Shown here: positions 8,087 through 15,674 of the stretch, one piece after another
Layout: each line of letters opens with the position of its first letter
How positions within the stretch are numbered: position 1 is the first letter of the stretch
Assembly: GCA_003104975.1 (NCBI GenBank)
Contig: PQAM01000008.1
Coordinates: 186,001-250,000, forward strand
DNA from: Candidatus Methylomirabilota bacterium
GTDB lineage: Bacteria > Methylomirabilota > Methylomirabilia > Methylomirabilales > Methylomirabilaceae
Direction: 5' to 3'
Length of the DNA stretch: 64,000 nt
Made by a program: the position numbers and the translations under genes
Notes under the pieces: model-generated
Database searches by the model: none
Told to the model about the DNA's origin: nothing
Seen by the model: the letters and a program-made list of their open reading frames with translations, nothing else

Positions 8087-8644
8087 TCACTCGTGGGCGA
8101 ACGGACTAATGTCGATCTGCGCGTCATTTCTCAGAAGGCTTCCGGCTGGAACGCCAGCGAGGAAATAATGTTGGCTCCGCAGCCTCTTGAAGGCAGGCGC
8201 GGCTTCCACTCCCTTGGCGAAGACTGCATCTTTCTTCGAAAGCGGGGCGATGATTTCCTCAACGATACTCTGTCGGAACTGCGGCGTAACAGGGCCATCG
8301 TTGGTTTTATCGGCAATCGTTTTTGCTCCCATCAGGCAACCGGACCAGAGCCGTAGCGCGATGTTTATCCTTTGCAACGGGTCCCGTACATCATCAATAT
8401 AGCCGGCGGTTCTTACACCAAGATCACGGATTCGTTCCGCTGTCCGGCTAACTAGAGTAACACCCAGGACGTGCTGAGATAGCCGAAGGTCCAAACAAAA
8501 AAGGTCGACAACCAGGGGGCCATCAATGTGATCGACTACTTCAGCTCTTTTCGCGGTAGGCTGAAGCGACGCGGGAAGTGCAGGGGGTACGTCAACAAGC
8601 CCCTGTGCGAAAAGTAAAGCCCAATGCATATTCGGGTCTGGCAC
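8087..8644 (-). CDS. Hypothetical 185-aa protein
   Basis: The GTG at 8644 has AAGGA 8 nt upstream. The sequence (GLVDVPPALPASL, VDHIDGPLVVDLFCLDLRLS, VRTAGYIDDVRDPLQRINIALRLWSG, a Lys/Arg-rich C-terminus) is soluble and has no recognised domain. It lies between an excellent attC-like site (8726-8823) and a weak one (7969-8029), so it has the form of a single-gene integron cassette. Cassette genes are often unique, which fits the absence of a recognisable family. Confidence 0.5.
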   Translation of the reverse strand: MPDPNMHWALLFAQGLVDVPPALPASLQPTAKRAEVVDHIDGPLVVDLFCLDLRLSQHVLGVTLVSRTAERIRDLGVRTAGYIDDVRDPLQRINIALRLWSGCLMGAKTIADKTNDGPVTPQFRQSIVEEIIAPLSKKDAVFAKGVEAAPAFKRLRSQHYFLAGVPAGSLLRNDAQIDISPFAHE

Positions 8645-8725
8645 GGTATGGATCCTTCTAGACGATCAAACCTTCGGCTATCTCTGATTAATAAAAAAGC
8701 GACGACACCGGAACAAATGTGACCG

Positions 8726-8823
8726 GTCTAACACCATGCCGCTCAGCCGCGAGCGGCGCTGTCCGTGTGTCGACTGGACCCACTGTTCCCGCCCAGCTCG
8801 CCGGTAGCAGCGGCATGTTAGGC
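8726..8823 (-). other. Integron attC-like recombination site
   Basis: On the minus strand the site runs from GCCTAAC (8823-8817) to GTTAGAC (8732-8726). Both match the RYYYAAC and GTTRRRY consensus boxes and are complementary at 6 of 7 positions. Directly inside them ATGCCGCT (8816-8809) and AGCGGCAT (8743-8736) pair perfectly, with three unpaired bases on one side as is usual for attC. The site begins 5 nt after the stop of the P-loop gene. No integrase gene is in the window. Confidence 0.75.
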
Positions 8824-8827
8824 TGCG

Positions 8828-9499
8828 CTATCCAAATGTGACTCGGCCTGCCGAGAGCATCTGCCCGACTTCCGCAACGACGGTGTCGATGCTTTGCTCA
8901 GTGGATACCTCCAAGATCTCCACTGATGCCTCGGCGCAGATCTGTCGAAACGTGCCGCGCGACTCGTCAGCAATCTGTTGTTCTAGTACCTCTGCCGGCA
9001 CCGGCCGCGCGCGCCGCGAGTTTCGTCGATGCGCCTCGGCTGACGTAACATTGCAGTACACAAGTACTGGAGTCAGGCCACGTCGTCTGATGGATTCAAA
9101 GAGGCGCGGGAGAACGGCGTCCGGGAGTTCGGAGCCGGTCTCGACTAGGTCGTAATGCGTGGTGGCCACGTGCTCGAGGACCTCGCGGTAGACATCTCTG
9201 ATACGGTCACCGACAACGTTCTCATTCCCATATCGGAACACGAGGGGCAGAACGAAATCCTCTAGATCGAGCCTGCGTGCGATTAGCTGTCGGGACAGGC
9301 GCCTCATGAGGGTGGTCTTGCCCGAACCGGCCTTGCCGTAAAAGATGAAAATGCGATTCGCTGCTAGCGCGGTAAGGGTCTGGTGCCGGTAAAATCGGGA
9401 AAGGAAATTCGGATCTGGCAATCCCAGGTCATGGGCAAGCTTGGACGCAGGAATGCGCTCTTGCAGTGGCGCTACATAGTCGGCGCAGTATGTATACAA
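8828..9499 (-). CDS. P-loop ATPase/kinase-like protein
   Basis: A 223-aa protein with Walker A GKAGSGKTTLM near residue 56. A second conserved-looking stretch, LTPVLVYCNVTSAEAHRRNSRRARPVP near 140-166 (split here by function, not by gap), resembles the lid region of small-molecule or polynucleotide kinases. The C-terminal VEILEVSTEQSIDTVVAEV is also typical of such kinases. The start is TTG 9499, 3 nt after the stop of the PLD-like gene, with AGGA just upstream. The two genes look translationally coupled and share one cassette ending in the attC-like site. Substrate unknown; zeta-toxin-like or ATPase functions are alternatives. Confidence 0.6.
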   Translation of the reverse strand: MYTYCADYVAPLQERIPASKLAHDLGLPDPNFLSRFYRHQTLTALAANRIFIFYGKAGSGKTTLMRRLSRQLIARRLDLEDFVLPLVFRYGNENVVGDRIRDVYREVLEHVATTHYDLVETGSELPDAVLPRLFESIRRRGLTPVLVYCNVTSAEAHRRNSRRARPVPAEVLEQQIADESRGTFRQICAEASVEILEVSTEQSIDTVVAEVGQMLSAGRVTFG

Positions 9500-9502
9500 A
9501 TC

Positions 9503-10087
9503 CTAAGCAGCTGAAGAGATCCAGAGTCTCTGGAACTCGCGTTCGAGTGCGTCAGCCAAAGCCATCGTCTTCAGGAGTGCCCACGAGTGACTTGGCAAAT
9601 ATGAAGATACCGCTGGGGTTGTATTTGCGACGCCAACCAAGGTCTCAGCCGCGTCGACTTTCAGAAACCGAAGATCGGAGTGAAGCATCTCCGGGTTCAA
9701 ACGGACGTCAATGTCATTGCCTTCTTGGAGCTCGTACGCTCCGGGAAGTTGTCCCTGCCCAGTTCCAGCGAGCACGCGCACGGTGAGGCCACGCTTTCGG
9801 GCTTCCGCGAGTGCGCGGTTGATCCTCTGAGCCTTCCAGTTTACGTCGGAAGCATGAACAGTGTGCAAACACAAGCTGATCGCGATCCGCGCATTGTTGA
9901 TAGCTGCTTCCTGAGAGTCGACGAACGTCTTCTCGTCAGGCAACTCGTCGACGCTGCGGCCGGTCAGCGGCTGCTCTCTGTGCCATCTCCCAAGCCACCA
10001 AGTTAGAAAGAGACCTCCGACGGCTGCAAGGGCGGCAACCGCGGCCCAAAACACGCCAGAAGTCAAAATGCCGAGTACAAACTCCAT
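9503..10087 (-). CDS. Membrane-anchored PLD-like protein with degenerate HKD motif
   Basis: A 194-aa protein. Residues 5-33 form one transmembrane helix (FWAAVAALAAVGGLFLTWWL). The rest fits one phospholipase D-like domain: INNARIAISLCLHTV, then AQRINRALAEARKRGLTVRV, then MLHSDLRFLKVDAAETLVGV-ANTTP. The last block aligns with the HxKxxxxD...GSxN motif, but the catalytic Lys position is Asp, so activity is doubtful. It would sit at the inner face of the membrane. It is coupled to the P-loop gene downstream. A membrane sensor or effector with an NTP-using partner is a reasonable inference, and such pairs occur in defence cassettes. Confidence 0.55.
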   Translation of the reverse strand: MEFVLGILTSGVFWAAVAALAAVGGLFLTWWLGRWHREQPLTGRSVDELPDEKTFVDSQEAAINNARIAISLCLHTVHASDVNWKAQRINRALAEARKRGLTVRVLAGTGQGQLPGAYELQEGNDIDVRLNPEMLHSDLRFLKVDAAETLVGVANTTPAVSSYLPSHSWALLKTMALADALEREFQRLWISSAA

Positions 10088-10140
10088 GGCCTGTAATCAA
10101 GATAATAGGTCAAGCACCACACACCCGTTGTCTTAGCTCA

Positions 10141-10255
10141 GTTTAACCATTAAGTGGACCACTTGGCTTCTGGGATAGACTGCGCACCCTATCTCGTTTC
10201 AGCTTATATCGGTTCCTCATGAAAACATCGAGGATCCACCACTTAGTGCCCCTGA
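10141..10255 (-). other. Decayed attC-like site upstream of the PLD/P-loop cassette
   Basis: GTTTAAC (10141-10147; GTTAAAC on the minus strand) fits the GTTRRRY box. Adjacent CATTAAGTGG (10148-10157) pairs with CCACTTAGTG (10239-10248), one G-T wobble. The second outer box is not recognisable, so the far side seems decayed. Position, just before the 10087 gene, fits a cassette border. Confidence 0.3.
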
Positions 10256-10547
10256 TCCAGGCCGCCTCGGAAGGGGCACCGTCGAAATCGTCACATGGTA
10301 ATGCCATCCCAACGCAGGTGTCAATCCCGGAGTCACTGAACTGAGCACATCCAGAGTTCCGGGACAGTTTTCCAGGGTGGTGCAGTGGCCGAGCGTTGCC
10401 GCGACAGCGATCTGCAAGGCGAAGGCCCTCGCCATGGAGGGGGCGTCCCCTTGTGGGGACAGCGGTGGGTGGGTAGGGGAGATCGGACCGGAGGGCCAGA
10501 GCAGCAGCCCTTCAGGGCCTTCCGAAAAAAGGGGAAGACGGCCCCGG

Positions 10548-11981
10548 CTACGACGCCAAGGCCGCCTTCCGGGTGCTGTAGGCCTGCCAGATCGCGGCCC
10601 ACTCGTGCGAGGGCAGCGACGCCAGGCCGTTGTGCTGGCGGCGGTAGAGGTAGGCGCCGAAGCGCGAGACCCCCCGATGCGACACCCGCTGAAGCTGCTG
10701 CATGAGCTGATGCGCCGGTGGGGAGAGACGCAGCGTGCGCTGCAGGTGCTCTTTGCGGAGGCGATACCAGGTCCAGGCCACCCCCGCCTGTTCGTGGGTA
10801 AGAGACATCGCGTAGAGCTGCTTGCCCAGTTCCGCCAGCTCCGGAAGCGACGGGCAGGACTCGATCCGAGTGAGCAGCTCCTGGAACGGTTGGGATTGCC
10901 GAGCGATCCAGTCCGGCTCCTCCAACTCCGGCCCGAGTGAGCCCACGACGTGATAGGCCAGCGAGGGCATCGTGGGCACTTCCTCCTCGTCCGGCTCTTC
11001 GACGTAGGGCTCAGCCTCGTCCATAGGATCATCGGCCTGCTCCAGGGCGGCCAGGCCGACCACGAGCCGGAACAGCTCCCGCGTGACGGCGTCGACGCCC
11101 CACCGAACCGCTTCGCCCGCGTAGTGGCCGATCACCGTCTCATCGGCATCGAGGGCGACGAACAGCTCGCCCAGCTCCACAGCGGTGGCCACATCGCACC
11201 CGAACCGCTTCCGGAGGGCGGGAACACTCAGGAACGCCGGCCGGCCATCGGATTCGTTCGGGTGCGGCGCCAGGATCTTGTCCCCCACCACCTCGCACCG
11301 CTCGAACCAGAGCCGATCACCCAGAGGAAGGGCGGTGATGTGCGTGAGCGTGTCGTGCACCGGCATGCCGACCGCGGGAGGAACCGCGACGATCTCGCGG
11401 AGAGGGGTCGGATCCTGGGCCGTCGCGGTGGGGTGTGTCGCCCGAGGCCGCCACCGGAACGCCCCCGCCAGCGGCCCATCGGTCACCGCCACCCACCGGC
11501 CCCCAGGCAACGCGCGAGGAGCACGCCCGGAAGAGGTCACCACGACCACCGGACGCCCGAGACGGATGGCGTAGCGGATCGTCAGCCACGTGCCCGGTGT
11601 CGCGCCGTGCAGGAACGCCAGGACGCCGCAGGAGGCATCGACCACCAGTTCCGTTCGGACCCGAAGCGCCGCAGCCGCCGAATTGTAGCCCGGACGGCCC
11701 GAGAGCACCGTGTCCACCCGCCCGCCCAACGCCGCAAAGCGCCGGAGCAGCCCCCGAACGGCCCGAGGCATCAGATCCACCGGCCAGGGCAGGATGAGCC
11801 GGGCGCGATCGACCGCCCCCGCCAGCAGGACAGCAGCCAGCGCGTGGGTGTCCGCCCCCAACGCCCCGCCGGTGATGACCCCGAAGCCCCGTGTGAGGAG
11901 CCAGCGCACGATGCCCGACACCAGCCGTTCGCGCCCCCATGAGCGAGACCCAACAACCGCCACGTACCGCACAGGAGCCAT
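10548..11981 (-). CDS. DprA/SLOG-like Rossmann protein with unknown C-terminal domain
   Basis: A 477-aa protein. Residues 5-180 form a SLOG/DprA-like Rossmann domain: YVAVVGSRSWGRERLV, then GFGVITGGALGADTHALA, then VVVVTSSGRAPRALPGG. Relatives bind nucleotides or, in DprA, ssDNA and RecA. The remaining ~290 residues carry an acidic linker (DEAEPYVEEPDEEEVPT near 340) and a helical C-terminus without a recognised family. The start ATG 11981 has GGGAGG 7 nt upstream; an ATG at 12038 would add 19 residues without such support. It is in the same orientation as the ArdC-Rad52 operon, which fits a conjugative-element DNA-processing role. Confidence 0.65.
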   Translation of the reverse strand: MAPVRYVAVVGSRSWGRERLVSGIVRWLLTRGFGVITGGALGADTHALAAVLLAGAVDRARLILPWPVDLMPRAVRGLLRRFAALGGRVDTVLSGRPGYNSAAAALRVRTELVVDASCGVLAFLHGATPGTWLTIRYAIRLGRPVVVVTSSGRAPRALPGGRWVAVTDGPLAGAFRWRPRATHPTATAQDPTPLREIVAVPPAVGMPVHDTLTHITALPLGDRLWFERCEVVGDKILAPHPNESDGRPAFLSVPALRKRFGCDVATAVELGELFVALDADETVIGHYAGEAVRWGVDAVTRELFRLVVGLAALEQADDPMDEAEPYVEEPDEEEVPTMPSLAYHVVGSLGPELEEPDWIARQSQPFQELLTRIESCPSLPELAELGKQLYAMSLTHEQAGVAWTWYRLRKEHLQRTLRLSPPAHQLMQQLQRVSHRGVSRFGAYLYRRQHNGLASLPSHEWAAIWQAYSTRKAALAS

Positions 11982-12337
11982 AGCCACACCTCCCGAAGCA
12001 ACGACCGGGACCCGCCCCGGCAGCACCCGCAAGCCCAATGCCAGCAGGTACTAAAAAGGGACTGCCCCAGGTGGAGTAAGGCCGATGTTCGGAAGACAGA
12101 GTGTCGTCATGGCGAGAGAGAGGGCAAGGTCGAATCAGGACGGGTGGGCAACCAGCAAGAGGCCGCCGCGACACGGTTTCGTCGTTGTCACCGAAGGCCG
12201 TAACATCGTGAAGGACCCCCGTTCCAGCCCCCGAGGAATAAATGGAGGGGACCCTCTGGGGCGTCGGCCGTTTATGCCGCAGGGGGCGGTCGGCGCGGCG
12301 GATGTTTTGTTGCAGATGCCGTGACGAGGGGCGGGGG

Positions 12338-12365
12338 TTGACCACGGCGAAAGGGGCGGTACAAT
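12338..12365 (+). promoter_or_regulatory. Putative sigma70 promoter
   Basis: TTGACC (12338-12343), 16-nt spacer, TACAAT (12360-12365). No coding gene follows directly, so it may drive an untranslated RNA or the downstream 447-aa gene. Confidence 0.4.
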
Positions 12366-12760
12366 CAAAAAAGCTGCGTGCAAGGGAACCGCCTGCCACA
12401 AGACACACACCGGTCGACACCGCTTTTCGCTCGCCACCGCGGCCCCCAGGCCGCCATCATCGGGCAACCAGCGTCCGGTGATCCAGAGAAAAGGGGGAGG
12501 TGTGGTCAGCGGGCTGGGAACGTGGCCCGATCACGATGGTCGGCGCTACGATCGTCGATAGAGCTACCGCAGGATGGTTGCGCGCCTCATCGGCCTGGGA
12601 CCCGGAACGCTCGCGGCAGGCTCTCGGCTCGGCTCTGGCACCCAGGCCGCGGCCACGGGGACGGCGCGGCGCGGCCCATGCCGCCAACGGCATGCATGGG
12701 GCGTGACGCGCCTATAGGTCTGGAATGGGTTATAGATGGGCTCTTCCAGGTCACCTCAAG

Positions 12761-12795
12761 TCCTTCGACAGAGCTCAGGATGGGCCTGTCGAAGG
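12761..12795. repeat. Palindromic repeat (CCTTCGACAG type)
   Basis: CCTTCGACAG (12762-12771) pairs with CCTGTCGAAGG (12785-12795). A related longer copy lies at 34826-34888. This repeat type is dispersed in many environmental genomes. Confidence 0.6.
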
Positions 12796-12880
12796 GTTCA
12801 GGCTTTGGATGCGTCCGCTTGACCCAGGGTGGTGGATAAAGCGCTCTGCTTCTCCAGACGATGACACCCACCTTTGTGAC

Positions 12881-12908
12881 TTGACAGGGGTGGGGGGTAC
12901 GTTATAAC
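12881..12908 (+). promoter_or_regulatory. Putative sigma70 promoter of the 447-aa gene
   Basis: TTGACA (12881-12886), 16-nt spacer, TATAAC (12903-12908). The best promoter-like match in this region; it lies upstream of the short frame at 12979 and the gene at 13144. Confidence 0.5.
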
Positions 12909-12978
12909 TTCGTTTTAAAAGCTGAGCCAACTCACATCGGTTCTTGGGCGTGACGATTTTGCCGTGGAGGGTCGGACT

Positions 12979-13086
12979 ATGACCACCCAACACGAACCGG
13001 GCCGCCCCGATGCCATTGAACGCGCTTTTTGCATCTGTACGCAGGCTGCAAAAGGCGCGTTTGTATTTGTAAGGCCATCAGCTTAG
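12979..13086 (+). CDS. Possible 35-aa leader peptide
   Basis: A short frame from ATG 12979 with GGAGG 8 nt upstream, ending TAG at 13086. It is preceded by the 12881-12908 promoter, and its second half overlaps a hairpin (13019-13061). It contains FCICTQAAKGAF, so a leader-peptide attenuator for the 447-aa gene is possible. The small size means chance cannot be excluded. Confidence 0.3.
   Translation: MTTQHEPGRPDAIERAFCICTQAAKGAFVFVRPSA
13019..13061 (+). promoter_or_regulatory. Hairpin in leader of the 447-aa gene
   Basis: AACGCGC (13019-13025) pairs with GCGCGTT (13055-13061), and TTTTTGCA with TGCAAAA inside, around a 13-nt loop. No U-run follows, so it is not a standard terminator. Confidence 0.45.
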
Positions 13087-13143
13087 TCTGCCAGGCCAAG
13101 GAGGATCAGAAGAGACTGCGGGGGTAGCAGGGGAGGTAGGGAA

Positions 13144-14487
13144 ATGACGCAAGGGACCGATCATGAAGCAACGAATCGGCTGGTCCTCATCCATTTGGAG
13201 CCGGAAACATACCAGGATTTGCCTCCAGAGCGCGACGCACAGCTTCTTCTTGAGCTTGTAACCGCGGCGCTCACATATAGGGAAGTTCTGATCAAGGACA
13301 CAGATCTAATACTGAATGACCGCGTAATCCGCGCGTTACAAGGGCCTTCTCAAAGTTTCGAACTGTTTGCCCAGTTAATTAGTCAAGGTCTTGTCAAGAT
13401 ATTACTGCGCCCACACGATCACGATTATGCTAACACGGGCCTCGATCCGGCGGTTTCCCCCATTATGATCAGGGCGCACAATACTCCGTTCAAGGACCGT
13501 CCCTGGATACCTGAGGAGCACCATAAGAGGTTCTATGCTGCTGTAGACAATCTGCTTTGCAGGTACCCGCTTGGTATGGCGCCTGTTACGTTATTTCCCC
13601 GAGACAGAAACCCATTTGCGCAGTGGCTAGGCGATCTGCTGCCCCAATGGCAGAGGATTGTTCAGATACCAGATTTTAAGGGTATCAATGCAGAGATTGC
13701 CTCAATATTCACGCAGCTTTGTCAGGAGGAGGGGACGTGGTTCAAGTTCCTGAAAGAGAAAAACCCCAAGGCAGTCAGCCCAGGAGACGAAGATCGACCA
13801 CTCTCTCGATCTCCGATATACCGTTGCCTAGCGGCCTTCGAAGGGGAGCATAAAGGATTCAAGCATCTCGTGCAGTCCATTTACAACGCGTGTTATTGCC
13901 ACGCGGAAAGAGCGGCTGGGACATTCCTAGATGGTCACCTTGTAGAGCCTCCCGGTCTTCTAGCGTCTACGGAAGAGCAGTTGGTGAATGAGCAATTTCA
14001 CCATCTCGAACTGATTGGCCTCGCCTCAACGAACATACCGATTACCCCTGAAATCGCAGAGGCCCTTCTTGAAACCAGGCAGAGCGTGGCGTGGGAGACG
14101 CTGCAGCAGCTCTTATCCGAGATGAAAAGGGGCTCTGTTTCAAAGATAACGGCGACCAGAACTCTGAAAGACCTGGCTGGCGAATTCGGTCGGAATTGCG
14201 AACGACTTACCCATCGCAGTGTTGACGCAAGATTGTGGAACGTCGCATGGACCATGGTCACGGGCGCCGCAGAAATTGCTGGGTTTCACTATAGACCGGT
14301 CGAAATGCGTATTATTGCCGCAGCAAGCGGATGTGCGACCGTGGCCCCCTCGGCGCTGGACTGGATTCGATCTCAAGTGCGGGTGAGAACGATTAGGAAA
14401 AGTATCGTTGATGCCTTCCGATTTCGTAGATCCCATATAATCGTTCCAAAGCACATTGATTGGCTGGCAGCTAGCCGGAATCCCTAG
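13144..14487 (+). CDS. Hypothetical 447-aa protein
   Basis: No family recognised. It is soluble, without signal peptide or membrane segments. The N-terminus (RLVLIHLEPETYQDL, LLLELVTAALTYREVLIKDTDL) suggests an alpha/beta domain, possibly PIN-like because of the acidic residues, but the nuclease motif is not convincing. The C-terminal part is helical (EALLETRQSVAWETLQQLL, KDLAGEFGRNCERLTHR). Base use is more AT-rich than the chromosomal genes downstream, fitting transfer. A purine-rich GGGGAGGTAGGGAA precedes the ATG. The stop directly precedes the lipoprotein gene. Confidence 0.6.
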   Translation: MTQGTDHEATNRLVLIHLEPETYQDLPPERDAQLLLELVTAALTYREVLIKDTDLILNDRVIRALQGPSQSFELFAQLISQGLVKILLRPHDHDYANTGLDPAVSPIMIRAHNTPFKDRPWIPEEHHKRFYAAVDNLLCRYPLGMAPVTLFPRDRNPFAQWLGDLLPQWQRIVQIPDFKGINAEIASIFTQLCQEEGTWFKFLKEKNPKAVSPGDEDRPLSRSPIYRCLAAFEGEHKGFKHLVQSIYNACYCHAERAAGTFLDGHLVEPPGLLASTEEQLVNEQFHHLELIGLASTNIPITPEIAEALLETRQSVAWETLQQLLSEMKRGSVSKITATRTLKDLAGEFGRNCERLTHRSVDARLWNVAWTMVTGAAEIAGFHYRPVEMRIIAAASGCATVAPSALDWIRSQVRVRTIRKSIVDAFRFRRSHIIVPKHIDWLAASRNP

Positions 14488-14516
14488 TGAGGCATATTCA
14501 GAAGAAGAGCGCCCTA

Positions 14517-14906
14517 ATGAGGTCTTGGTCTCGTGCTGCTACAGCAGCACGTTTGGGTGTCCTCGTCGCCGTCCTTTTGGCTGGCTGCGGGAGGTCTCCT
14601 GAGTCGACCGTTGAAAGCTTTTACTGGGCTGTCGGCAAGGGCGAGATTACGAAGGCAAAATCATACGTTTCCGCTCAAGTCATTGGGATGCTTGGCGACC
14701 CAAAGCTGACAGCCGCTCTATCGAGCGAAACGGAGCGGGTTCGTGCCTGCGGTGGAATCAAAAGCGTTGAGGTCAAATTGCAGGGCGAAGGCGAAGTCCG
14801 CACCGGGCTGGCTACAGTGACCTATCTGGGCCGCTGCCAGACGAAGACCGAACAGATGAGGGTCATTAAAGAAGATGGCAAGTGGAAGATTACGGCGGAT
14901 AAATAG
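14517..14906 (+). CDS. Putative lipoprotein, DUF4878-like
   Basis: A 129-aa protein with signal sequence LGVLVAVLLAGCGRS; LLAGC is a good lipobox, giving a mature lipoprotein starting at Cys 24 or so. The mature part (PESTVESFYWAVGKGEITKA, then beta strands ending DGKWKITADK) matches the small NTF2-like/DUF4878 lipoprotein pattern. ATG 14517 is chosen; a GTG at 14487 would add ten residues before the signal. The end overlaps the YiiX-like gene by 32 nt, indicating co-translation. Role at the membrane unknown. Confidence 0.65.
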   Translation: MRSWSRAATAARLGVLVAVLLAGCGRSPESTVESFYWAVGKGEITKAKSYVSAQVIGMLGDPKLTAALSSETERVRACGGIKSVEVKLQGEGEVRTGLATVTYLGRCQTKTEQMRVIKEDGKWKITADK

Positions 14907-15579
14907 AGCGGCGGCCTTCATAGCCGTTCTCTCCCTTCCCCTCGTCGGGGACATCACCCTCCCCGTGTCTGCTCCCAAGGCCTCCTCTGGCATTACGTAT
15001 TGGCAATCGCGACTCGACCTCGTGGATGGGGACCTTGTCTTTAGAACTGGCCGGGACATCATGGCACGGCTCGTCCTCTCGCAAAGCAACACCGCGCGAT
15101 TCTCTCACGTCGGGTTGATTGTGACAGTCGATGGTAAACCGTTCGTCGTTCATGCTCTTCCCGCCGATGGCCGCCTCCAAGGTGGCGTAATTCTGGAGCC
15201 CCTTGCCCAGTTCGCTGCTCCAGAAAACGCGGCAACGATCGCGTTCTTCCGGGTTCGCAACGTGGAGAATAGTTCGCGTCATCGCATCCGTGAGTATGCT
15301 CTTAAGCAACTCGGAAAGCCGTTTGATGACGCGTTTTCGTTGGCTGATCACAGTCGGATGTACTGTACGGAATTGGCTCTTAACGCTCTCGCGGCAGGCG
15401 GAATCGCAACCGCCACAGTGCCACGACACCGAGTTATGCTGCTTACCGAGCCGGTGGTTCTACCTGACGACTTAATCTTCTCGCTCAGTGTCGAACCCTC
15501 AGCGCCCAACAGCACGTTCGCACGGGCGGACGTCCTCCCTCGCCCTTCGGGCTCGGTCGGCCGCCGCGGATCAATGTGA
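14875..15579 (+). CDS. YiiX/YebB-like permuted papain-fold amidase (NlpC/P60 superfamily)
   Basis: A 234-aa exported protein: signal peptide in residues 1-32 (AAAFIAVLSLPLVG), then DLVDGDLVFRTG (52-63), NTARFSHVGLIVTVDG with the family His (73-88), FVVHALPADG, and RMYCTELALNAL near 162 carrying the catalytic-type Cys. This order (GD...SHVG...H...YCxEL) is that of permuted NlpC/P60 amidases such as YiiX. Likely substrates are amide or ester bonds in peptidoglycan or lipids. It overlaps the lipoprotein gene upstream. Confidence 0.75.
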   Translation: MASGRLRRINRAAAFIAVLSLPLVGDITLPVSAPKASSGITYWQSRLDLVDGDLVFRTGRDIMARLVLSQSNTARFSHVGLIVTVDGKPFVVHALPADGRLQGGVILEPLAQFAAPENAATIAFFRVRNVENSSRHRIREYALKQLGKPFDDAFSLADHSRMYCTELALNALAAGGIATATVPRHRVMLLTEPVVLPDDLIFSLSVEPSAPNSTFARADVLPRPSGSVGRRGSM

Positions 15580-15674
15580 GCGTTATATATTACGCTTAAA
15601 TCCACGGTCATCTGCTCACGACAAGGAGGGACCTTCTCAGTCAAATAATGGACCCGTGTGAAGAGGAATGAACA

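Larger units (their letters stand above)
11982..12978. other. Long region without recognised gene
   Basis: About 1 kb upstream of the SLOG-like gene. No coherent protein with a ribosome site was found. It holds two good sigma70-type promoters on the plus strand (12338-12365 and 12881-12908) and one palindromic repeat (12761-12795). It could be a regulatory or replication/transfer-type region, but nothing specific supports that. Confidence 0.45.

Noticed and set aside
10950-11942. Long plus-strand reading frame opposite the SLOG-like gene
   Set aside because: Arg/Pro-rich shadow of a high-GC gene on the other strand; the minus-strand frame has clear Rossmann motifs.
12500-12706. 68-codon plus-strand frame in the gene-poor region
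   Set aside because: Composition is Arg/Ala/Gly-rich as expected from GC-rich noncoding DNA, the start codon overlaps the only purine-rich site, and no family is recognisable.
14487-14516. Upstream GTG start for the DUF4878-like lipoprotein
   Set aside because: It would add ten residues before the signal sequence and overlaps the preceding stop; ATG 14517 gives a normal lipoprotein signal.
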